From JADJOY01 sp046331705 [NCBI: bacterium] (GTDB lineage: Bacteria > JADJOY01): 64,000 nucleotides of DNA. Below the pieces are notes generated by a model. That model ran no database searches. It worked only from the letters and a program-made list of their open reading frames with translations, and was not told where the DNA came from. Below, one piece after another: positions 25,319 to 39,189 of this stretch. How positions within the stretch are numbered: the stretch's first letter is position 1; each line of letters opens with the position of its first letter. Location: the NCBI GenBank assembly GCA_046331705.1, contig JAXLQJ010000011.1, forward strand, positions 123,709 to 187,708, written 5' to 3'. The position numbers were made by a program, and so were the translations under genes.

Positions 25319-26161
25319 TCACCGGTCGTAGACCAGGCGCCGCGCGAACCGCAGAAAGAGCTGCTGAAAGGGCGTCCACGGCATGGGCTTGCCGAGCCGG
25401 CTCGGGTCGGGGCGCAGGCTCGCCGCGACCGAGGACTTGGTCTCTTCGTTGCCGTTGATGTCGTGGGACGCGTGGATCTCGCCTACGAAGGGATCGACGT
25501 AGGGCACTCCCAGCCACTGCGAGAGCTCGCGGACGGTCTCCTCGGGGCGCTCCACCAGGTCCTCGTAGCGGACCTTGCGATAGTGCCGCGCGCGCCCGAA
25601 GAGCCCGCGCGCCAGCAGGTTGGTGCGCAAGTACTTGGTGACGATCGCATCCAGAAACCCGCGTCCCTTGCGCCTCATCCGGGAGGCCACGTGTCCTTCC
25701 GGCGAGCGCACCAGGTGCAGCACGTAGATCTCGTCGGGGTAGACGCGCGTCAGCGGCAAGAGCCGCCACACCGATTTCGAGTTGTCGAGCACGACCGAGG
25801 CGCCGGTGACGTGCGCGATCGCTTCGAAGAGCTCGCGGTTCGCCTCGGGAAAGGGGTTCTTGCCGCGGATGCTCGCCACCCCGCTGAGCGCGCGCATCCA
25901 CTCCAGGGCGCGCTCGGACGAGAGGCGGGACATCGGCACCAGGTCGAGCTGGGTGGTCCGCGCGATGCGCCAGAAGACCGCGCTCCACACCGGGCATTCG
26001 AGCGCGTGCACGCCGCAGCTGCAGCGGCGGCCGGTCGGGTGCCAGTAGCGGTCGAGGTACTGAAGCTCGCCGGCAGAGAAGATCGCGGGATTCTGGTTGA
26101 GGATCCGCGTCAGCAGCGTCGAGCCGGTGTGCGTGCACGCGACGACGTAGGCAACCTTCAT
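25319..26161 (-). CDS. Sulfotransferase-family protein
   Basis: A 280-residue protein predicted to transfer sulfate from PAPS. The 5'-phosphosulfate-binding loop is CTHTGSTLLTRILNQ at residues 9-23. The 3'-phosphate-binding region is VLHLVRSPEGHVASRMRR (about 146-163). A segment with Cys residues (RRCSCGVHALECPVW, about 46-60) is unusual. The start is ATG 26161; the longer frame to 26269 adds an Arg-rich leader unlike the family. The acceptor is unknown. It sits between metH/SRPBCC and lysA, where no functional link to lysine synthesis is expected, so it looks inserted into this neighbourhood. Confidence 0.85.
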   Translation of the reverse strand: MKVAYVVACTHTGSTLLTRILNQNPAIFSAGELQYLDRYWHPTGRRCSCGVHALECPVWSAVFWRIARTTQLDLVPMSRLSSERALEWMRALSGVASIRGKNPFPEANRELFEAIAHVTGASVVLDNSKSVWRLLPLTRVYPDEIYVLHLVRSPEGHVASRMRRKGRGFLDAIVTKYLRTNLLARGLFGRARHYRKVRYEDLVERPEETVRELSQWLGVPYVDPFVGEIHASHDINGNEETKSSVAASLRPDPSRLGKPMPWTPFQQLFLRFARRLVYDR

Positions 26162-26489
26162 GGCGCTCCCGCTGCTCGCATCGCTACCTCCACGCGCCTC
26201 GGATGACCTTCGTTTCCGTCCCAGGCGTCGACCCGTGGGACGTTGGTCGTCTCGCGGCCACGGCCGCACGCTGCGCCAGGGGTGTGTCCCACCTCGGGCT
26301 CTGGGCGCGAGCCCGCCGCGTCTGGCTGGGCATGGTTCTCTACGTCACCTCGGCGACGCTGGCTACGTTCCGGATCGGACGGTTCGCACCGGTGGGTGGA
26401 CGCGCGTCGAGCATGGAACGCTCGATTGCACGCTCGGGGCTGCCGTATCGATACTGACGTGAACCAGCGAGTCTCGGAGGGGAATGGGC
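26162..26489. other. Divergent intergenic region, no convincing gene
   Basis: These 328 bases separate the sulfotransferase (minus) from the SRPBCC gene (plus). An 84-codon frame at 26203-26457 (plus) has clearly lower third-position GC than real genes around it and no ribosome site, so it is not called. A GGAGG at 26476-26480 serves the downstream gene. No strong promoter or hairpin was recognised. Confidence 0.5.
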
Positions 26490-26936
26490 ATGGCGACTGG
26501 AACGGTGCGACTTCATCGCGTGCTGCGGGCGCCGCCCGAGCGAGTCTACCGCGCGTTCTTGAACCCGGACGCGATGGCGAAGTGGCTCCCGCCGAACGGC
26601 TTCACGGGCAGCGTCCAGCATCTGGACCCGAAGGTGGGCGGGACCTTCCGGATGTCGTTCACCAACTTCACCACCGGAAACGCCCACTCGTTCGGTGGCG
26701 AGTATCTCGAGCTCGTCCCCAACGAGAAGCTGCGCTACACGGACAAGTTCGACGATCCGAACCTGCCGGGAGTCATGACCACCACGGTCGCGCTGAAGGC
26801 GGTGTCTTGCGGAACGGAGCTCAGCGTGGTGCAGGAAGGCATCCCCGAGATGATCCCCGTCGAGATGTGCTACCTCGGCTGGCAGGAATCGCTGGTGCTG
26901 CTCGCGAAGCTCGTCGAGGCCGAGATCCGCGAATGA
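26490..26936 (+). CDS. SRPBCC/AHSA1-domain protein
   Basis: A 148-residue START-like helix-grip protein of the activator-of-Hsp90 (AHSA1) type. Typical blocks are RVLRAPPERVYRAFLNPD, WLPPNGFTGSV, GGEYLELVPNEKLRYTDKF, and the C-terminal helix GWQESLVLLAKLVEAEI. Such domains bind hydrophobic ligands; the bacterial ligands are mostly unknown. ATG 26490 is preferred over ATG 26484 because GGAGG (26476-26480) is 9 bases upstream of it. It is convergent with metH, leaving only 34 bases between them. Confidence 0.88.
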   Translation: MATGTVRLHRVLRAPPERVYRAFLNPDAMAKWLPPNGFTGSVQHLDPKVGGTFRMSFTNFTTGNAHSFGGEYLELVPNEKLRYTDKFDDPNLPGVMTTTVALKAVSCGTELSVVQEGIPEMIPVEMCYLGWQESLVLLAKLVEAEIRE

Positions 26937-26970
26937 CCGCCGAGGTTCGCCGCGCCTCGTGACGCCCGCC

Positions 26971-30675
<3,705 letters not shown>

Positions 30676-30756
30676 CGTGCCGGTTCCGTTCCGTGGATGC
30701 GCGTCGCGCCGGGTCGGCGACGCAGCCGATCCGAAGAGAATACCGGAAATCGCGAC

Positions 30757-30770
30757 CCCCGAGGTCGGGG
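30757..30770 (-). terminator. Short hairpin after the FN3 lipoprotein gene
   Basis: CCCCGA and TCGGGG arms form a compact inverted repeat (CCCCGAGGTCGGGG) 5 bases downstream of the FN3 lipoprotein stop and 82 bases before metH. There is no T-run after it, so termination would be weak or partial. It could separate expression of the two genes. Low certainty. Confidence 0.3.
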
Positions 30771-30775
30771 CCGCG

Positions 30776-31864
30776 CTACTTGATGGTGATGGTGGCGCTC
30801 GGCGCGCTCTCGTTGGCCAGCGCCGAACGATCGACCGCGGTCACCCGGTAGCGCGCGTCGCCGACCGGCGGCTTGGTGTCGAGGAAGCGCGTGCCGTCGA
30901 GCGGGTTGGGCGTGAGCCGGTCGCCCGCGCCGTTCGGCCGGAGCCGATAGACCAGGTAGCCGGCCACGTCCGAGTCCGGTGACGGGTCCCAGCGCAGCTC
31001 GATGCCGTTGCCTGCGCGCACGCCGACGAGGCCCGTGGGTGGCGTCGGTGGGGTTCGATCTTCCGAGACCACGCTGATCGTCGGCGAGTCGTCGCTCTCG
31101 ATCCAGGTGTCGGCGTGCTGCACGACGGCGCGCACCACGTAGTTGTGGGTGCGATCGATCGGCGCCGTGGTGTCGGTGAAGGTGGTCTCGGTGATCGCGG
31201 TCGTGGTCAGCAGCTCCGGCTCGCTCTCGCCGGTCCAGCGATACACGCGATAGGCGAGCGGGCGTGCTTCGGGAGTGCCGTCGATCTTGGTGGCCGGCGC
31301 GCTCCAGTGAAGCGTCGCGGTGCGCTCGCCCGCGGTCGCGGTGAGCGAGCCCGGTGCGCCCGGCGGCACGGTCCACGCGATCGAGACCGCGTTGGAGGGG
31401 GTCGTGCCGTAGCCGCTGCTGCCGAAGGCCACCACCCGGTACACGTTCACCGTGTTGGGCACGGCGGAGGTGTCGCGCAGCGACGCTTCCTTGATCGGCA
31501 CGCCGCTCGAATCCGTGGGCAACGGCAGCGCGAAGGCGATCTGTGCCTTGCTGGGGGCGACACCGGAGCCGCCGATCGGAAGCAGCGAGTGGAGCACCTG
31601 GAAGCCGACGATGTCCGCGGGCTTCGAACCGTCCTGGTTGCGCTGCGGAACCGTCCATTCGAGCTCGACGGCGCCGCGCACCGCGCTCGCCCGCAGGTCC
31701 TTCACCGGATCGGGAAGCTCCGACTCGGGAGGCTTGGGCAGGCCTTCCTTGCCGCAGGAAGTGAGCGACACCGTCGCCGTCAGCACCACCCAGCCGGCGA
31801 GGAGCCATCGAGCGGGGTGGCGCGTCGACGCTCGTGCGGGACCGCGGCGTGCGTCCACCTTCAT
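30776..31864 (-). CDS. FN3-repeat lipoprotein with LptM-like N-terminal motif
   Basis: A 362-residue exported protein. The signal peptide ends LTSC, a good lipobox (Cys37), and the mature N-terminus [10 protein letters not shown] resembles the CGxKGPLxxP motif of LptM (YifL), a small partner of the LPS translocon LptD. Three fibronectin type III-like domains follow (about 50-165, 170-265, 270-362; for example [20 protein letters not shown] and [20 protein letters not shown]). Its ATG overlaps the argH stop as ATGA. In many proteobacteria a small LptM-type gene sits between argH or cyaY and lysA/dapF, so this may be an enlarged version in the same slot; that is inference. Confidence 0.85.
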   Translation of the reverse strand: MKVDARRGPARASTRHPARWLLAGWVVLTATVSLTSCGKEGLPKPPESELPDPVKDLRASAVRGAVELEWTVPQRNQDGSKPADIVGFQVLHSLLPIGGSGVAPSKAQIAFALPLPTDSSGVPIKEASLRDTSAVPNTVNVYRVVAFGSSGYGTTPSNAVSIAWTVPPGAPGSLTATAGERTATLHWSAPATKIDGTPEARPLAYRVYRWTGESEPELLTTTAITETTFTDTTAPIDRTHNYVVRAVVQHADTWIESDDSPTISVVSEDRTPPTPPTGLVGVRAGNGIELRWDPSPDSDVAGYLVYRLRPNGAGDRLTPNPLDGTRFLDTKPPVGDARYRVTAVDRSALANESAPSATITIK

Positions 31865-33306
31865 CGCTCGATCTCCTTGCGGGCGCGTGCCAGCGCTCGC
31901 ACGATCTGCGCCCGCGCCGTTCCACCGATCGTGCGCCGCTGATCGGCGGAGCGGTCGGGCTCGAGGCTCGCCACGTGCGCAGGCGCGAGGCGGGGGTGGA
32001 TCGCCGCCAGCTCGGCTGCCGAGAGCGAGCGCGGATCGCGGCCGTGCGCGAGGGAGGTGCGCACCAGCGCTCCCACCGCGGCGTGCGCCTCGCGAAACGG
32101 GACCCCCGCGCGCGCCATCGCATCGGCGACATCGGTCATCATGAGCGCGGGATCGGCTGCCGCCTTCGCCATCGCCGCCTCCCGCACCCGCAGCCGCGGC
32201 AGCAACGACGTGAGCACGCGCACGGAACCGCGTACCGTGTCGACGGCGTCGAAGAGCGGCTCCTTGTCCTCTTGCAGGTCGCGGTTGTAGGCGAGCGGCA
32301 AGCCTTTGAGGACCGTGAGCATCGCCACCAGCGCGCCGTTCACGCGCCCGGTGCGCCCGCGCACCAGCTCGGCCACGTCCGGGTTCTTCTTCTGCGGCAT
32401 GATGCTCGAGCCCGTGGAATGGCTGTCGGGTAGCTCGACGAAACCGAACTCCGCCGACGACCAGAGCACCAGCTCCTCGGCGAAGCGGCTCAAATGGCCT
32501 TGGAGGAGCGCCGCCGCGGCCAGGAACTCGACCACGAAGTCGCGATCCGAGGTCGCGTCGAGGCTGTTGGTGGTGGGGCCGTCGAAGCCGAGCAGCCTGG
32601 CGCTCAGCTCGCGGTCGAGCGGGAACGTGGTGCCGGCGAGCGCGGCGGAACCGAGCGGGCAGCGATTGAGCCGCTTGCGCGCGTCCGCGAGGCGCGCTCG
32701 ATCGCGTGTGAGCATCTCGTGATAGGCGAGCAGGTGATGGGCGAGACGCACCGGCTGCGCCCGCTGCAGGTGCGTGTAGCCGGGAAGGACGGTGTCGAGG
32801 TGCTGGGACGCCAGCTCCACGAACGCGCGATCGAGGGCGCGCAGCTCGGCCACGAGCGCGTCCAGCTCGTCGCGCAACCAGAGCCGCAGATCGGTGGCCA
32901 CCTGATCGTTGCGGCTGCGCGCCGTGTGGAGCTTCCCGCCCAGCGGGCCGACGCGGTCCGTGAGCAGGCGCTCGACGGCCATGTGGATGTCCTCGTCGCC
33001 AGCGGCGATCGAGGCGCGTCCCGACAGCAGGTCCGCTTCCACGTCGCTCAGCCCGGTCGCGAGCGAGCGCGCCTCGCGCTCGGTCAGCAGCCCGGCCTTC
33101 GCGAGCACTTGGACGTGAGCGATCGAGCCGCGCACGTCGTGACGCAAGAGGCGCTGGTCGTACGACACGGAAGACGTGAACGCGAGCACCTCCGCGTCGA
33201 CGTCTTCGGCGAAGCGCTGGCCGCGCGCCTCGCGCCCACCTTCGGCCGAGGCCACGCCGGCCGTGGCCGCGCGGGCGGGTTTCTGCTTGCGATTGGACTG
33301 GCTCAC
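31861..33306 (-). CDS. argH: Argininosuccinate lyase
   Basis: Splits argininosuccinate into arginine and fumarate, the last arginine-biosynthesis step. The 481-residue protein has the fumarase/aspartase-superfamily signature GSSIMPQKKNPD with the catalytic Ser, plus TARSRNDQVATDLRLW and GYTHLQRAQPVRLAHH. The chosen start is GTG 33306 (MSQSNRKQK); upstream sequence in the same frame is not conserved-looking. Residues 1-30 are a basic, Ala-rich extension before the domain begins. It overlaps the FN3 lipoprotein gene by 4 bases and heads the minus-strand series toward dapB. Confidence 0.95.
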   Translation of the reverse strand: MSQSNRKQKPARAATAGVASAEGGREARGQRFAEDVDAEVLAFTSSVSYDQRLLRHDVRGSIAHVQVLAKAGLLTEREARSLATGLSDVEADLLSGRASIAAGDEDIHMAVERLLTDRVGPLGGKLHTARSRNDQVATDLRLWLRDELDALVAELRALDRAFVELASQHLDTVLPGYTHLQRAQPVRLAHHLLAYHEMLTRDRARLADARKRLNRCPLGSAALAGTTFPLDRELSARLLGFDGPTTNSLDATSDRDFVVEFLAAAALLQGHLSRFAEELVLWSSAEFGFVELPDSHSTGSSIMPQKKNPDVAELVRGRTGRVNGALVAMLTVLKGLPLAYNRDLQEDKEPLFDAVDTVRGSVRVLTSLLPRLRVREAAMAKAAADPALMMTDVADAMARAGVPFREAHAAVGALVRTSLAHGRDPRSLSAAELAAIHPRLAPAHVASLEPDRSADQRRTIGGTARAQIVRALARARKEIER

Positions 33307-33391
33307 GGGGTTCTCGGCGGGAAGTGTCGGCGCGCCAAGACTACGGCACACCCCCAACCCCGCCAACCCCGCGATGATGATCCGTCGCGCC

Positions 33392-34000
33392 TCAGGAAAG
33401 CCAATCCACGCGAACGCTGGGCGCGAGGCTGGCGTCGCGCGCCTCGAACGCCACGGTGAGCTGACGTCCAGCGCGCGTTCCGAATCGATACACGACACGG
33501 AACGTCATTCGATCGGGTGCTTCGTCGAGCTGGGCGATCGTCACGTAGAGGAATCGTCCGACCCCTGGACGGCGATCGTGCTGCTCGTGTCGCTCGCGCA
33601 GCTCGGGGCACATCGCTGGCCCGAAGCCGTGTCGCGCGAAGGTCGATTCGAGCTCCGTCGCCGCTATCCGAATCGTTCGCGCGCGTGTCGTGAGCTCGGC
33701 CGATTCGGGAACGAAATCGACCGCGAAGTAGCAACGGGTGAGCTTCCGTCGATCGCCGGCGGCGAGCGGGGAGGGGTGACGTACGCGCGCTCCGTCCGCG
33801 GCGATGGGCAGGCGCAAGGTCGCGCCGGCCGCCTGCAAGACCTGGTCGATCCTCGCGCGACCCCCCGGATCATCCACACGGCCGGGGCATGCACGCTCGG
33901 GCGTCGCGCCCGCTGGAACGTCGATCGGCTCGAGCGCCTTCCCCTCGACGATCCACGCGAGCAACGCACGCGCCAGGGCGAGCTTGGTGACGTCGTTCAT
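33392..34000 (-). CDS. Hypothetical protein
   Basis: A 202-residue frame starting at ATG 34000 with only a weak upstream GAGG at long spacing. The N-terminus is a short helix (VTKLALARALLAWIVEGK), not a signal peptide; the remainder looks alpha/beta with no recognisable motif. The C-terminal segment (PDRMTFRVVYRFGTRAGRQL) suggests a beta-rich fold. It is upstream of argH on the same strand with an 85-base gap. Third-position GC is reasonable, so it is probably real, but no homology or function is recognised. Confidence 0.55.
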   Translation of the reverse strand: MNDVTKLALARALLAWIVEGKALEPIDVPAGATPERACPGRVDDPGGRARIDQVLQAAGATLRLPIAADGARVRHPSPLAAGDRRKLTRCYFAVDFVPESAELTTRARTIRIAATELESTFARHGFGPAMCPELRERHEQHDRRPGVGRFLYVTIAQLDEAPDRMTFRVVYRFGTRAGRQLTVAFEARDASLAPSVRVDWLS

Positions 34001-34457
34001 GGTCTTGGCGAAGGAGCCTCACGGGGCGGTTCGGGCGTCCCGCTCCGGAATCTACCCGTGGCTGTCGAACGCTTGCAGTCGCACGATCGGGCACTCGCCG
34101 GATCGGCCAGCGCCACCCCGGCGACGAGACCACGCCCTCGTCCGCGCCGCTTGCGAGTCGTGCCGGCGCCCACGCCGTCTCGCACGTCTCGTTCGATCGG
34201 AGATGCACGGCTCGACTCACGATCCCAGCGGTCGCGGACGTTTCGCTACGTCGGATCCTCGACTCGCGTGATCCGCATCACACATCGGCGCTCGGCCGGG
34301 TTCCTACGGATGGCGGACGCGTGCGTGCCAGCTGGTTCGAACGGGCGTTCGATGGTTCGAGGCCGGGCTGAGCCTTAGCCTCGAAGACGATGCGCGTCCC
34401 ATTCGGGCGCGTGAAAGCGCGCGCGCCCTGGGCGCGCACGGGTTGGAGATGAGGCCG
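34001..34457. other. Intergenic region without a convincing gene
   Basis: These 457 bases lie between the divergent hypothetical gene (minus) and the secreted repeat protein (plus). Short open frames here have low third-position GC and are not called. An inverted repeat GCGCGCCC/GGGCGCGC (34421-34428, 34430-34437) lies in the probable leader of the downstream gene. GGAG at 34445-34448 is its ribosome site. No clear promoter was recognised. Confidence 0.5.
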
Positions 34458-36665
34458 ATGAACCGCTCTCGATTCGTTTCGCTGCTGGTGGGTGCGCTGG
34501 CGTTCGGTGCATCGAACGCACGAGCCACGACCGTGATTGGCACGCTCAACAACTTCGACACGCTCTGCGACGTCGGCGAGAGGTGTTACGGCTTCGAGAT
34601 CGAGATCGACGATTGCCAGGCGACGAGCATCACCTACACCTACGACTGGAATCACTACGGTGCGCCGCAGATCACCGAGGACAACACCGATCCGGCGCAT
34701 CCCAAGGTGTTCGTGCGCTACCACAGTCTGCGGGATGGGAGCGGCAACTGGGGTGCCAACGGGACCTACACCAACGTGGCGATTCCCACCCCCACGCCGC
34801 CTGCGGGGCATAGCTGCACCAATCCCGCAGTGAACGAAGGTTGCGAGCACTTCGGCGTCGGCTACTACGGCGCGACCTCGACCATCAAATACAACTGGCT
34901 GGTGATCGGCCCCACCGGTGAGCTGACGCCTTCCGGCTCTCCCGTCGCCGTCAGCAGCCCGTCGTGGGTCTACACACCGCCGGTGGGCGGGCAGCCAGCG
35001 CAGGTGGTCCCGGCGATCCCGGCGCCGGCGGTCCCGATCCCGCCCGTCAAGCGATTCGGCCAGCCGAGCTTCGTGAAGGTCATCAAGACCACCACCCACA
35101 ACGCCAACGACGTCGTGCTCGACGACCTGATCTCGGATGACGTGGACGGCGACGGCTTGGCGGATTGGCAGAACGCCGAACCATCCGAGGTCGAGAGCGA
35201 GTTCTACCTGCTCCAGACCAACGATGGTGCCAACGGAGCGAAGCAAGAGCTGGTCGGTGGCGCAGATCACATGGGCGATGGTTCCGAGAACGTCACGCGT
35301 CGCTACGAGTTCTACGAGTACGGCGCCGCGGCCGACACCATCGACGGCGAGACCGGCGAGGCGATGTGCGACGAGGTGAATCCCACCACGGATCCCGCGA
35401 ACCCGCTCTACCTGCACGGCGTCGGCACCAACGTCGCGGTCACCGACGCCAACGGCGACACTTACTACGTGAACTGCGAGGCGCAGGTCGTGGTGGGCAA
35501 CTACATCGGCGCGCAGATGGCCGGCTTCGACGCGGATGCGGGGCTCGGGCTCGTCGATCACCTGCAGGACGGCGAGAGCGGCATCCCGTATCTGCCGCGT
35601 ACGGTCGTGGTGGGCGGCAACCGGCCCTACGCCATCGGCATCCAAGGTGGCGCGCTACCGCCTGGGTTGACGCTTGGCGACTACGTCGATCCGCAGAGCG
35701 GCGACACGCTTCCGGGCGTTCTGTTCGGAACTCCCACCGCCGGTGGCGACTTCTCGTTCACCGTCGACGTGACCGACGCGAGCAATACCGTCGTGAGCCA
35801 CGCCTACACGCTTCACGTCGTGGGGCCGCCCGGACAGCTGGTCGACTTGATGGTGTCGACGCAGGGAACCGGCGTGGGCACGGTCTCCGGCAACGGAATC
35901 GATTGCGGCGCCACCTGCGCGACTCAGCTCGACGTCGGCACCTCGGTCACGCTGACCGCCACGCCCGACTCCGCAAGTGGCAGCCTGTTCTCGGGCTGGG
36001 GAGGTCCGTGCGCAGGCACGGGAATCTGTGCGTTCACGATCACCGAGGCCACCACCGTCACGGCGAGCTTCACGCAAGGAGTCTCGTTGTCGGTCGTCAA
36101 GTCCGGGGCCGGAACCGGGACGGTGACGGGCGGCGGGATCGACTGCGGAGCGACGTGCAGCGCGTGGGTGGAGCCGAACGCGATCATCACCTTGGCCGCC
36201 ACGCCCGCCGTCGGATCGAGCTTCCTCGGTTGGAGCGGCGCCGGCTGCACGGGAACCGGTACCTGCGCGGTGACGATGGACGCGGCGAAGAGCGTCACGG
36301 CGACCTTCGGCCTCGACTCGTTCGCGCTCACGGTCGCGAAGGCCGGAAAGGGTGTCGGTACCGTCACCAGCAGCCCCGCCGGGATCAGCTGCGGCGCGAC
36401 GTGCTCGGCAAGCTTCGCGGCGGGGACGCTGGTCACGCTCACGGCGACGACGACCCCCGGCAACACCTTCACGGGCTGGAGCGGGGCGTGCTCGGGAACG
36501 GGAACCTGCCAGGTCACGATGGACGCGGAGAGGAGCGTGACGGCGACGTTCAAGGGAGCATGTGGCGCGATCGGCTCACCGGGTGGGACGGCGAGCGTGT
36601 TGGTCGGTCTCGTGGTGTTCCCGATGTTCTTGCGGCGCCGCAGTCGCACGGTGCTGGCCGCCTGA
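34458..36665 (+). CDS. Secreted repeat protein with C-terminal sorting-like tail
   Basis: A 735-residue exported protein of unknown role. The signal peptide (1-24) ends SNARA. Residues ~30-385 are a Cys-containing region with no known fold and a calcium-loop-like DVDGDGLADWQ. Residues ~385-460 resemble a putative-Ig (He_PIG) domain (GGALPPGLTLGD). Three tandem InlB-B/Flg_new-like repeats follow from residues 464, 542 and 622 to 698, each with a GIDCGATC-type motif, a GWSG block and SVTATF. The C-terminus has a Cys-Gly segment, a hydrophobic helix (VLVGLVVFPMFL) and RRRSR, a tripartite layout like known CTERM sorting tags. ATG 34458 is chosen for GGAG 9 bases upstream; ATG 34449 is possible. 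Confidence 0.85.
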   Translation: MNRSRFVSLLVGALAFGASNARATTVIGTLNNFDTLCDVGERCYGFEIEIDDCQATSITYTYDWNHYGAPQITEDNTDPAHPKVFVRYHSLRDGSGNWGANGTYTNVAIPTPTPPAGHSCTNPAVNEGCEHFGVGYYGATSTIKYNWLVIGPTGELTPSGSPVAVSSPSWVYTPPVGGQPAQVVPAIPAPAVPIPPVKRFGQPSFVKVIKTTTHNANDVVLDDLISDDVDGDGLADWQNAEPSEVESEFYLLQTNDGANGAKQELVGGADHMGDGSENVTRRYEFYEYGAAADTIDGETGEAMCDEVNPTTDPANPLYLHGVGTNVAVTDANGDTYYVNCEAQVVVGNYIGAQMAGFDADAGLGLVDHLQDGESGIPYLPRTVVVGGNRPYAIGIQGGALPPGLTLGDYVDPQSGDTLPGVLFGTPTAGGDFSFTVDVTDASNTVVSHAYTLHVVGPPGQLVDLMVSTQGTGVGTVSGNGIDCGATCATQLDVGTSVTLTATPDSASGSLFSGWGGPCAGTGICAFTITEATTVTASFTQGVSLSVVKSGAGTGTVTGGGIDCGATCSAWVEPNAIITLAATPAVGSSFLGWSGAGCTGTGTCAVTMDAAKSVTATFGLDSFALTVAKAGKGVGTVTSSPAGISCGATCSASFAAGTLVTLTATTTPGNTFTGWSGACSGTGTCQVTMDAERSVTATFKGACGAIGSPGGTASVLVGLVVFPMFLRRRSRTVLAA
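35847..36551 (+). repeat. Three tandem protein-coding repeats (about 76-80 codons each)
   Basis: Repeat units start at about 35847, 36081 and 36321. They encode homologous beta modules sharing G-x-G-T-V, I-x-C-G-A-T-C, T-L-T/A-A-T, G-W-x-G, G-T-G-x-C and S/T-V-T-A-S/T-F. The copies are diverged at DNA level, so they are old domain duplications rather than a recent tandem expansion. Confidence 0.85.
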
Positions 36666-36684
36666 CCTCGTTCGACACCGCTCC

Positions 36685-36723
36685 CGGGCCGACTTCCGAC
36701 GCCATGCGCCGGGAGTCGGCCCG
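36685..36723 (+). terminator. Hairpin downstream of the secreted repeat protein
   Basis: Perfect 10-bp arms CGGGCCGACT (36685-36694) and AGTCGGCCCG (36714-36723) begin 20 bases after the stop codon. The loop is long (19 bases) and there is only a short T-containing tail (TTCC), so this is a possible factor-assisted terminator or mRNA-stabilising stem. Confidence 0.5.
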
Positions 36724-36870
36724 TTCCTCCGACTCGCGCGGCGCGTTCCTGTCGCGCGCTGCCGAAACGAGCGACCCTCCAGGCGGGTGCCCGGGATGCC
36801 GTGGAAGCACCCGTCGGTCGCTTCGCGCGGCGGCGAATGCTGCGTATGGTGTGGCGCGGGAGGAGCGACG

Positions 36871-37827
36871 ATGACGAGCGACGAGCACAAGGCGATTCTC
36901 ACGCTGGCGCTGATGGCGGCCTTCGCCGACGGCGAGAACGAGGAGACCGAGCGCGAGGCGCTGAAGGGTATCGCGGCGTCGTTGGCGGGCGCCGGGGCGA
37001 CCTCGCTGCCGGCGGCGTACCAGGACGTGCTCATGAAGCGCGTCACCCGCGCCGATGCCGCGCGTGCGCTCACGACCGCCGAGGCGCGTCAGCTCGCGTT
37101 CGAGATGGCGGTGTGCGTGTGCGACGCGGACGGCGTCCAATCGCCAGCCGAACGGGCGTTTCTCGACGGGCTGCGCGCGGAGTTGGGGCTCGACGCAGCG
37201 CAGGCGCAGACCTACGTCGACCAGGCGGAGGCGCTCGCCGCTGCGGCGACGGCGAGCGCACCACCGTCGCCGGAAGCCGCAGCGCTTCCGGCGCGGCCGG
37301 TCTCCACGGTGAACGAGACCGAGCTGGACAAGCGGATCCTCTCGGCAGCGATCCGCAACGGCGCGCTCGAGCTCTTGCCCGAGTCACTGGCGACGATGGC
37401 CGTGATCCCGCTGCAGATGAAGCTGGTGCACGAGATCGGCAGGGCCTACGGCTACGACCTCGAGCGTGGTCAGCTCAAGGACCTGCTCGCGACGCTCGGC
37501 GTGGGCCTGACGTCACAGTATCTCGAGCAAGCAGGACGGAAGCTCCTCGGCGGCATCCTGGGCGCCGTGGGCGGCGGGCTCTTGCGCGGTCTCGGCAAGC
37601 AGGCGGTGAGCTCGGGGATGGGCTTCGCGAGCACCTACGCGCTCGGCCAAGTGGCGAAGCGCTACTACGCCGGCGGCCGCACGCTGTCGCCGGAGATGCT
37701 CAAGGCGACCTTCGCCCAGATGCTCGAGGAGGCGAAGCAGCTCGAGACTCGCCACCGCGGCGACGTGCAGGAGCAAGCGCGCACCCTCGACACCGGCACG
37801 CTCGTCGACATGGTGCGCCGCGGCTGA
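36871..37827 (+). CDS. TerB-like domain protein
   Basis: A 318-residue protein from ATG 36871 with an excellent ribosome site (GGGAGGAG). Residues ~5-125 form a TerB/tellurite-resistance-type helical domain (LTLALMAAFADGENEETERE, FEMAVCVCDADGVQSPAERA), whose paired acidic helices bind metal in the family. After a Pro/Ala linker (~128-148), the C-terminal half has Gly-rich amphipathic helices (GGILGAVGGGLLRGLGKQA) resembling the DUF697-type region seen with such domains. Role is unknown; general stress or envelope sensing is a guess. It is convergent with argG. Confidence 0.82.
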   Translation: MTSDEHKAILTLALMAAFADGENEETEREALKGIAASLAGAGATSLPAAYQDVLMKRVTRADAARALTTAEARQLAFEMAVCVCDADGVQSPAERAFLDGLRAELGLDAAQAQTYVDQAEALAAAATASAPPSPEAAALPARPVSTVNETELDKRILSAAIRNGALELLPESLATMAVIPLQMKLVHEIGRAYGYDLERGQLKDLLATLGVGLTSQYLEQAGRKLLGGILGAVGGGLLRGLGKQAVSSGMGFASTYALGQVAKRYYAGGRTLSPEMLKATFAQMLEEAKQLETRHRGDVQEQARTLDTGTLVDMVRRG

Positions 37828-37874
37828 GCACGCCCGATTCGAAAGCCGCGCTCACCCGCGCCGCGAAGCTCGGC

Positions 37875-39092
<1,218 letters not shown>

Positions 39093-39189
39093 GGCGTTAC
39101 TCCTTCGCGCAATGGGATTGCCTCGAGGCTTGCGGGCGACCGGTCCCTCGGTCGTCCTCGCGTTCGCGACGGCCGCGAGGGACCGCGGT

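Noticed and set aside
26203-26457. 84-codon plus-strand frame between the sulfotransferase and SRPBCC genes
   Set aside because: Third-position GC is well below that of neighbouring genes, and there is no ribosome site or recognisable sequence.
30676-30775. Possible cobalamin or SAM riboswitch before metH
   Set aside because: The gap is only about 100 bases and shows no conserved riboswitch core that I can recognise.
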